From positions 1 through 10,409 of the forward strand of contig SKXI01000210.1 of NCBI GenBank assembly GCA_007128515.1: a DNA stretch of 10,409 bases. Reading direction: 5' to 3'. The translations under genes and the position numbers were made by a program. This DNA is from Halococcaceae archaeon. GTDB taxonomy: Archaea > Halobacteriota > Halobacteria > Halobacteriales > Halalkalicoccaceae. The notes below the pieces were generated by a model that had not been told where the DNA came from, did not search any database, and saw only the letters and a program-made list of their open reading frames with translations. Shown piece by piece: positions 5,832-10,409 of this stretch; the first letter of the stretch is position 1; every line of letters begins with the position of its first letter.

Positions 5832-6404
5832 CTACTCGGACGCGGAATTCCGAGTCGAGGGTATAAACAGATCGGCTAGCATCTCGTTCTCGCTCAGGTC
5901 GATGAGTGCGCGGTTGAGCAGCTCCCGGATGAGGAATTCCTCGTAGTGTTGCGTCTCACAGTACTCGCAGGGTTTCATTTCCCGGGCGACCGCCTCGATT
6001 TCCTCGCCGTGCTCCGCGTGTAGGGTCTCAACGAGTGCTCCCAATTCGTCCGTCGCGGTGGCTTGCGCCTCCGCGAGCGTCTTCTCGCTTCCCTCGGGTA
6101 GATCGTATGAGAAGACCCGCGTGTTCGACCGGTAGTACTTCCGTGTCCCGCCACCGGCCTCTTCGAGGCGGGCAATCTCGACCATCCCTGCATCATTCAG
6201 GACGTTGATGTGGTGACGGACGGTCGTCTCGGCCTTCTCTTCGCCGCGTCGCTGCAGTTCCTCCTGAATCTCCTCGACGGTCATTTCTTCGTCGGCGAGC
6301 ATATCGAGAACCTTCGCCCGGACGTCGTTGTCGAGGGCCTTCGCCTTCTCCGGGTCGGTCGTCACGACCTCCAGAATCGGCACGTCCGATTCGAGCAGGG
6401 CCAT
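5832..6404 (-). CDS. ArsR-like winged-helix transcriptional regulator, probably metal-responsive
   Basis: A 190-residue DNA-binding protein with an ArsR-type winged helix at about 15-95: DPEKAKALDNDVRAKVLDMLADEEMTVEEIQEEL, recognition helix around TTVRHHINVLNDAGMVEI, and wing ARLEEAGGGTRKYYRSNT. A helical C-terminal half follows, in which KPCEYCETQHYEE holds C146, C149 and H153, a CxxCx3H cluster well suited to bind a soft metal. The TVRHHINVL and KYYR pattern is typical of haloarchaeal ArsR-like regulators. It is divergent from a P1B ATPase with a 131-base gap containing a perfect dyad, so the natural prediction is a sensor controlling that ATPase and itself. The cysteine cluster is seen; metal sensing is inference. 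ATG 6404 is the first start and begins just before the conserved region. Repressor or activator mode cannot be told. Confidence 0.82.
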   Translation of the reverse strand: MALLESDVPILEVVTTDPEKAKALDNDVRAKVLDMLADEEMTVEEIQEELQRRGEEKAETTVRHHINVLNDAGMVEIARLEEAGGGTRKYYRSNTRVFSYDLPEGSEKTLAEAQATATDELGALVETLHAEHGEEIEAVAREMKPCEYCETQHYEEFLIRELLNRALIDLSENEMLADLFIPSTRNSASE

Positions 6405-6452
6405 CTTCTACACACGTAAGGGAACGACCACAGTAAGAGTATCGCTATGTCA

Positions 6453-6466
6453 GTACCAATCGGTAC
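6453..6466. promoter_or_regulatory. Candidate operator: GTACC-N4-GGTAC dyad
   Basis: GTACC (6453-6457) and GGTAC (6462-6466) form a perfect inverted repeat with four bases between, about midway in the gap between the divergent regulator (start 6404) and ATPase (start 6536). A winged-helix dimer recognises sites of this symmetry. The position would allow control in both directions, but binding is inferred from layout only. Confidence 0.45.
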
Positions 6467-6485
6467 GACATGATGAATACCGCTA

Positions 6486-6511
6486 CTATTTTTGTCGTAA
6501 CGGTTATGGAC
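6486..6511 (+). promoter_or_regulatory. ATPase promoter region with GTAAC/GTTAT half-sites
   Basis: An AT-rich stretch at 6484-6493 (ACTATTTTTG), 43-52 bases before the ATPase ATG, is the best TATA candidate. It runs into TTGTCGTAACGGTTATGG, where GTAAC and GTTAT face each other across one base. A related sequence ending in GTAAC lies at a similar distance before the HMA gene. It may be an operator overlapping the promoter. Confidence 0.4.
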
Positions 6512-6535
6512 AGGGGTCGGTAAGACGGAATCAGG

Positions 6536-8806
6536 ATGGGCCCGGCACAGGAACGATTCAACGTCGGCGGAATGTCCTGTTCGTTCTGCGCCGAGAGCAT
6601 CGAGAAGGCCTACGGACGGACGGAGGGCGTCGAGGACGTAGACGCCAGCCTCGCCCACGAAGAGGTCCTCGTCCGGTATGACGACGACAGGATCACCGAG
6701 GTCGAACTGAAGGACACGCTCCGCGACCTCGGGTACACTATCCGCGACCCCGACGAGGCGAAGCGATACGAGGAACAGCAGGCCGAACTCGCCGAAGGCA
6801 AGCGGCAATTAGTTCTCGCCGGCACGGCAGCCATCGCCACGGCCGCGCTGATGCTGTGGATGATCTTCGTGATGGGCACGTTCGAGTCGGAGTCGCTGCT
6901 GGTGGATCTCGTCACGCTCGGGCTCGCAGTGGGGACGATGTTCGGACCGGGTCGCTACATCAAGGCGAAGGCGTACCACAGCCTCCGTCGGGGCATCTTC
7001 AACCAGCACGTCCTGCTCGAAGCGGGTGCCTTTGCCGGCCTGTTTGGGGGCTTCCTCGGCCTCTTCGTGTTCCCCGACTTTCCGACCGTCCACTTCTTCG
7101 CCGTCTCCGTGTTCATCACCACCTACCACATCCTCTCGGAGTATACCAGTCTCATCGTCCGAACCCGCGCGTCACAGGCAGTGCAGGGTCTCCTCGACCT
7201 CCAGCCCGACACCGCCCGGCGCGTCCGCGATGGAGAGGTCGACGAGGTGCCGACCGACGACCTCGCGGTCGGCGACCACGTGCGCGTCGAACCCGGCGAG
7301 AACGTCCCCATCGACGGTGTGGTCCGCGAGGGCACGTCTACGGTCGACGAGTCGGTCGTCACCGGCGAGTCCATACCCGAAGAGAAGACCGAGGGCGACG
7401 AGGTCATCGGTGGAAGCGTCACCGAGACCGGGACACTCCTCATCGAGGTCACGGCGACCGGCGAAGACGCGTTTCTGAATCGGGTTGCCCGCGAAATCGA
7501 GGAGGCTCGGGCCACGAAGCCTGGCATCATCCAGCTCGCCGACCGCGTCCTCAAGCAGTTCGTCCCCGCCGTGCTGACCATTGCCGCGCTCTCGTTCGTG
7601 TTCTGGCTGGTCGCGCCGCTGGTGTGGGGCGGCGACCCGAACATCCAGCGCGGAGCGTTCGCCGCTTTGGCCGTCCTCGTCCTCGGGTACCCCTGCGCGT
7701 TGGGGATGGCGACGCCGCTTGCGTTGATTCGCGGCGGCGGAAAGGCGGCAAACCGCGGCATCCTCATGCGCTCGGGCGATGCTTTCCAGATCTTCCCCGG
7801 TGTCGATCACATCGCCCTCGACAAGACTGGCACTATCACGGCCGGCGAACCGGCGGTCAGCGAGGTCGTCCCGCTCGATGACGGAACAGACGGCGTGCTG
7901 GCGGTGGCGGCCAGCGTCGAGGCGTTCAGCGAACACCCGCTGGCGGACGCCATCCTCGCACACGCCGACGACCGTGGCGTCGAGTACACCGACCCCGACG
8001 GGTTCGACTCGGTAACCGGGAAGGGTGTTCGTGCTACAATTAACGGCGATGAAGTGTTGGTCGGCAAATCCAGCTGGCTCGAAGCCGAGGGCGTCGATCT
8101 GGCTGACGGCCACGACGAGATTCAGCGGCTCCAGAACCATGGTCTAACTGTCTCCGGCGTCGCCCGCGACGGTGACTTGATCGGCCTGATCGGCATCGGC
8201 GACGAAATCAAGGCTGACGGCGCCGAGACCGTCCGGCGGATGAAGGACGCGGACATCACGCCGGTGATGATCACGGGCGATAACGAACGGACGGCGCACG
8301 CGGTCGCCGAGGAGGTCGGCATCGGCCGGGTAATGGCCGACGTGCTTCCGGACGAGAAACGAGAGGAGATCGGCCGCCTGCAGGATGCGGGCCACCGCGT
8401 TGCGATGGTCGGAGACGGCATCAACGACGCGCCCGCACTCACGCAGGCCGATATCGGCATCGCCATCGGCGCGGGGACAGACATCGCCATCGAGTCGGCG
8501 AACATCGTGCTGATGGGTGAGCGCCTCGGCGGTGTGATGGACGCTTACGAGATCGGCGAGGAGAGCTACCGGAAGACCCGACAGAACCTCATCGCGGCAC
8601 TCTCGTTCAATGGTATCGGCGTCGCCGCCGCTACCACCGGCCTCGTTCACCCAATCTGGGCGATGATAGCGATGGTGCTGTCGGTCTCGGCGGTGCTGGC
8701 CAATGGTTTCGCCGACCAACTGCTCTCCGGTGAGGGCGTCAACACGGAGTTTGCCGTCAAGGACGCTGGCGGGGATGGAGTTGCAGAAAAAGCGGCTGTC
8801 GATTAG
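6536..8806 (+). CDS. Heavy-metal P1B-type ATPase with YPC motif and N-terminal HMA domain
   Basis: A 756-residue ATP-driven metal transporter of the inner membrane. The N-terminal HMA domain (about 6-72) carries GMSCSFCAES with C15 and C18. Helices at about 91-114, 121-137, 158-180 and 184-204 precede the actuator domain with TGES (276-279). After two more helices come the phosphorylation site DKTGT (Asp429), SEHP (His467), MITGDN (578-583) and GDGINDAP (Asp627, Asp631), with the last two helices at 685-724. Every ATPase catalytic motif is intact. The metal-transport helix has Y385-P386-C387 where Cu(I) pumps have CPC, and the last helices read SFN and MVLSVS, not the usual YN and MxxSS. Copper or another soft metal is likely, given the HMA neighbour, but specificity is uncertain. 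It is divergent from the ArsR-like gene, and its stop overlaps that of the chaperone. Confidence 0.93.
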   Translation: MGPAQERFNVGGMSCSFCAESIEKAYGRTEGVEDVDASLAHEEVLVRYDDDRITEVELKDTLRDLGYTIRDPDEAKRYEEQQAELAEGKRQLVLAGTAAIATAALMLWMIFVMGTFESESLLVDLVTLGLAVGTMFGPGRYIKAKAYHSLRRGIFNQHVLLEAGAFAGLFGGFLGLFVFPDFPTVHFFAVSVFITTYHILSEYTSLIVRTRASQAVQGLLDLQPDTARRVRDGEVDEVPTDDLAVGDHVRVEPGENVPIDGVVREGTSTVDESVVTGESIPEEKTEGDEVIGGSVTETGTLLIEVTATGEDAFLNRVAREIEEARATKPGIIQLADRVLKQFVPAVLTIAALSFVFWLVAPLVWGGDPNIQRGAFAALAVLVLGYPCALGMATPLALIRGGGKAANRGILMRSGDAFQIFPGVDHIALDKTGTITAGEPAVSEVVPLDDGTDGVLAVAASVEAFSEHPLADAILAHADDRGVEYTDPDGFDSVTGKGVRATINGDEVLVGKSSWLEAEGVDLADGHDEIQRLQNHGLTVSGVARDGDLIGLIGIGDEIKADGAETVRRMKDADITPVMITGDNERTAHAVAEEVGIGRVMADVLPDEKREEIGRLQDAGHRVAMVGDGINDAPALTQADIGIAIGAGTDIAIESANIVLMGERLGGVMDAYEIGEESYRKTRQNLIAALSFNGIGVAAATTGLVHPIWAMIAMVLSVSAVLANGFADQLLSGEGVNTEFAVKDAGGDGVAEKAAVD

Positions 8807-9009
8807 GCGGTGACGTCGTAGCCAGCCTGCTCGATGGCGGCGTGGATGTCGTCGTCGACGACGCCGTCATCGACGACGACCTCGACAGTGTCGCCCTCGT
8901 GGTCGGCCTCAACGCGATTCACGCCGTCAATGGTCTGCAGGGCGCTCTCGACGTTCTGCTCACAGCCGCTGCACGACATTCCACTGACCGAGATGGTTTC
9001 GCGCTTCAC
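8803..9009 (-). CDS. CopZ-like heavy-metal-associated (HMA) chaperone
   Basis: A single HMA domain, 68 residues with the GTG start at 9009. ISVSGMSCSGCEQNVESALQTIDGV contains the metal-binding C13xxC16, and the protein ends with AIEQAGYDVTA, the expected final helix and strand. CopZ-like proteins carry Cu(I) in the cytoplasm and hand it to the HMA domain of a P1B ATPase, here presumably the neighbouring one. GTG 9009 gives the normal family length. An in-frame ATG at 9078 would add 23 residues unlike any HMA N-terminus and would include a likely promoter region. Its TAA (8805-8803) overlaps the ATPase TAG (8804-8806), so the two genes are tail to tail and the messages may overlap. Metal identity follows that of the ATPase and is not settled. 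Confidence 0.88.
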   Translation of the reverse strand: MKRETISVSGMSCSGCEQNVESALQTIDGVNRVEADHEGDTVEVVVDDGVVDDDIHAAIEQAGYDVTA

Positions 9010-9040
9010 ACGATGGGGCTGATGCCCGGTATCAAAGGCT

Positions 9041-9053
9041 GTTACGAACGATA
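9041..9053 (-). promoter_or_regulatory. Candidate promoter/operator of the HMA gene
   Basis: On the minus strand this reads TATCGTTCGTAAC, ending 31 bases before the GTG start. It resembles TTTTTGTCGTAAC (6488-6500), which ends 35 bases before the ATPase start; the last five bases and several earlier ones agree. A shared metal-responsive element is plausible but rests on two sites with partial identity. Confidence 0.3.
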
Positions 9054-9562
9054 CCGTAGTGGTTCGAAACGTTTCCAACGGAGAAGTGGTTCACGACTGT
9101 ATTCACAGTGTTTCTTCTGTGCTAACTATGCGCACTGTATCTTGCACGCGTCATAGTGGTACCACAGAGACACGACTGTTTCACTGTGTTCGGTAAGAGC
9201 GACTTTCAAACAAGAACTCGGCGCTTCTACACTCTCCGTCTACTCGGCCATTCACCTCACTGTTTTCGACCCCGTCTTCGCTACTCAGTCATGCGGTTTT
9301 GACGGTCGTCAGATTTCCCCGTCCACGATCCCGATTCGATCGAGTAGCTAACGAGAAAGTGATATACGACAGATACTTGAAGCACGTCGATAACCCAAAG
9401 TCTATCATGAATAGTCAAACGTTTGAGTATCTTGGATCGGCATGCCCTGTCAGGCAAGCCTTATAACGCTAACTCCCATTTCGGTTGGTAGAAAAGGACT
9501 ACTGGTTGACATAGTGGTGGGATTCGATGGAGGGGAGGTCGTTGTTCTTTTCCCGATATAAA
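9054..9562. other. Gene-poor, lower-GC stretch with short repeats
   Basis: About 500 bases without a convincing gene. Two similar segments, 9092-9114 and 9171-9191, both start CACGACTGT and continue TTCACnGTGT with small gaps. GTGGTACCAC (9156-9165) is a perfect 10-bp palindrome. No frame resembles a transposase or other known protein, although the composition fits eroded mobile-element DNA. A 19-codon frame at 9407-9466 is probably chance. The dyad and TATA box near 9439-9466 are listed separately. Confidence 0.4.
9439..9466 (+). promoter_or_regulatory. Dyad plus TATA box upstream of the SDR remnant
   Basis: GGCATGCC (9439-9446) and GGCAAGCC (9453-9460) form an inverted repeat with one mismatch and a six-base spacer. 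TTATAA follows immediately (9461-9466). A dyad just upstream of TATA is where archaeal regulators that affect TBP/TFB loading bind. A transcript would start near 9490 and run into the truncated dehydrogenase and the HTH genes. It may be the surviving promoter of the original dehydrogenase. Confidence 0.45.
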
Positions 9563-9739
9563 ATGAAAGAAAAGAAGCAGTGCGTTGTATCAGGAGCATC
9601 GAAAGGGATCGGTCGGGCACCTGCTGAAGCCGTGCGGACCGGAGAAGACGGGACTGTGGTGGTCAACTCCCTCCCCGCGGAGGCTGCAGCCCACGACGTC
9701 GTCGAGACGATCAACGTCAACGGCGGGATCGATCTATGA
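9563..9739 (+). pseudogene. Truncated short-chain dehydrogenase/reductase (N-terminal stump)
   Basis: The frame from ATG 9563 starts KKQCVVSGASKGIGRAPAEAV, the first strand and glycine-rich NAD(P)-binding loop (GxxxGIG) of a classical SDR. VVVNSLPAEAAAHDVVETINVNGG follows, the second strand with the usual Asn-Ser and the helix after it. It then stops after about 58 residues, where a complete SDR has around 250. The catalytic Tyr-x-x-x-Lys region is missing, so it cannot be an active enzyme. An upstream in-frame ATG (9527) is possible, but the SDR fold starts at 9563. The TGA overlaps the ATG of the next gene (ATGA, 9736-9739), marking a deletion or recombination joint near 9725-9735. The enzyme's former substrate is unknown. 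Confidence 0.75.
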
Positions 9740-10047
9740 ACAGTGATTCATCCGTCGCCGAGAGCACTGTCGAGGGCCAAGCTCTGTCGAAAACGGGGAC
9801 ACCCAGTGCTGAACGACGAACCGGGAACTCTCTGCGAGTCCCAGGGGCGCTCAGTTCGGCGAGTATGAAGCTCGTGTATTTCAGTCTCGCTACCAACGGT
9901 CCAGAGACGCCGTCAGAGCTTCGTGACAGGCTCGACCTGTCGCTCCTGTCTCTCTATCCCCTGCTCGAGCAACTTGAACGAGAGGGTCTCGTCGAACGGA
10001 CAGGGGAGGCCTACACCGCTAGAACATCGAACAATGGAGAGCAGTAA
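9736..10047 (+). CDS. Small winged-helix/HTH protein (MarR/TrmB-like)
   Basis: A 103-residue protein with a Ser/Thr/Glu-rich, probably disordered N-terminus (1-40) and a helix-turn-helix at about 44-95: SMKLVYFSLATNGPETPSELRDRLDLSLLSLYPLLEQLEREGLVERTGEAY. This alternation of helices, with LEQLEREGLV before a short wing, is the standard winged-helix pattern of MarR/TrmB-like regulators. It has no ligand domain. The start could be ATG 9736, overlapping the SDR stop, or the internal ATG 9865 just at the HTH. The frame runs on 14 bases past the start of the next gene, so the two are translationally close and probably work together. The target is unknown. The gene may be transcribed from the old dehydrogenase promoter. 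Confidence 0.65.
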   Translation: MNSDSSVAESTVEGQALSKTGTPSAERRTGNSLRVPGALSSASMKLVYFSLATNGPETPSELRDRLDLSLLSLYPLLEQLEREGLVERTGEAYTARTSNNGEQ

Positions 10048-10409
10048 GACGCCCCCCTCGGTCGAGCTATGGTGTCGTTTCGACGTCCCTCCGGTGGTCC
10101 AACGGACTCGGTCTACAGTCTGTGATCGGCTTCGGACCCTACAGTCGGAGGGAATGATCGACGAGGTGAGCGTCAATCGGTGGGGGAGTTTCCTCTATCT
10201 CAGGGAGGGTCCTGTCCTGTCAGGTTCGGAACCGGCTCGTGATGCGTTTCGAGCGTTCGAGCGCTGGGCGAGTGAGTACGGATTCGAACTCGAACCGGCG
10301 TTCGAACGGTACGACGATACACGCTTGGCTCGAAACGATCACGAGAGACTCTGTGATGGGACGTACTCCCCGACTTCTACTCAAGTGATCAGGCTTCCGA
10401 TCATGTCTC
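10034..10409 (+). CDS. Haloarchaeal HTH-type regulator-like protein, partial (runs off window)
   Basis: An open frame from ATG 10034 continues to the window end, 125 codons with no stop. It begins MESSKTPPSVELWCRFDVPPVV, then has a helical segment RTRSTVCDRLRTLQSEGMIDEVSVNRWG (24-51), an acidic-aromatic helix DAFRAFERWASEYGFELEPAFE, and ends LARNDHERLCDGTYSPTSTQVIRLPIMS. From memory this resembles a haloarchaeal family of small proteins annotated as HTH domain proteins, with a conserved LPvM-type C-terminal segment; that identification is tentative. It overlaps the upstream HTH gene by 14 bases in another frame, a strong sign of one operon. Being missing from ORF lists limited to closed frames, it is easily overlooked. 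Only a few dozen residues are probably lost. Confidence 0.65.
   Translation, partial: MESSKTPPSVELWCRFDVPPVVQRTRSTVCDRLRTLQSEGMIDEVSVNRWGSFLYLREGPVLSGSEPARDAFRAFERWASEYGFELEPAFERYDDTRLARNDHERLCDGTYSPTSTQVIRLPIMS

Noticed and set aside
7172..8140. 322-codon minus-strand frame inside the ATPase gene
   Set aside because: Antisense shadow of a protein whose catalytic motifs are all intact.
9058..9068. GGTTCGAA as a possible second copy of the tRNA T-arm (att site)
   Set aside because: Only eight bases agree, centred on the common palindrome TTCGAA, and the flanks do not match the tRNA.
9180..9360. Possible transposase remnant in the gene-poor stretch
   Set aside because: Read in both orientations, I could not find a run of residues resembling a known transposase, and stops are frequent.
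9407..9466. 19-codon frame starting MNSQTFEYLG
   Set aside because: Too short, it ends inside the TATA box, and it has no conserved features visible. Probably chance.
1..10409. CRISPR array or toxin-antitoxin operon
   Set aside because: No regularly spaced direct repeats are present, and no gene pair has recognisable toxin or antitoxin domains.

Overview
The window looks like chromosomal DNA from a haloarchaeon (class Halobacteria). Proteins are rich in Asp and Glu, coding regions are GC-rich, and promoters show archaeal TATA/BRE elements, several placed for leaderless transcription. Several proteins belong to families I know from this class: a DUF4013 membrane protein, a DUF5785 protein, archaeal-type GTP cyclohydrolase III and a CBS-pair protein ending in a zinc ribbon. 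I cannot name the species.

The left half (about 1-5584) reads as conserved chromosome. It holds a DUF4013 membrane protein (+), a 103-bp inverted-repeat element, a decayed GNAT acetyltransferase (-), a CPBP-family membrane protease (-), a DUF5785 protein (+), uridine kinase (udk, -), GTP cyclohydrolase III (gch3, +), a two-gene unit of CBS/zinc-ribbon protein and GNAT acetyltransferase (+), and tRNA-Thr(UGU). udk serves pyrimidine salvage. gch3 opens the archaeal route to riboflavin and the F420 chromophore. The two are divergently transcribed.

From about 5585 the content changes to accessory genes. A metal-handling cluster has a winged-helix regulator with a CxxCx3H motif (-), a divergent P1B-type metal ATPase with an N-terminal HMA domain and an unusual YPC motif in the metal-transport helix (+), and a CopZ-like HMA chaperone (-) whose stop codon overlaps that of the ATPase. 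A perfect dyad lies between regulator and ATPase. A similar 13-bp motif ending GTAAC lies upstream of both ATPase and chaperone, which suggests co-regulation.

The right end (about 9010-10409) is lower in GC and looks rearranged. A 550-bp stretch without a convincing gene leads to a promoter-like dyad plus TATA box. Next comes a short-chain dehydrogenase cut off after about 58 residues. Its stop overlaps the start of a small winged-helix gene, which in turn overlaps a second haloarchaeal regulator-like gene that runs off the window.

I found no CRISPR array and no intact transposase. The most interesting items are the 103-bp MITE-like element that supplies the stop codons of both convergent neighbours, the YPC ATPase with its regulator and chaperone, and the truncated-SDR/HTH junction.
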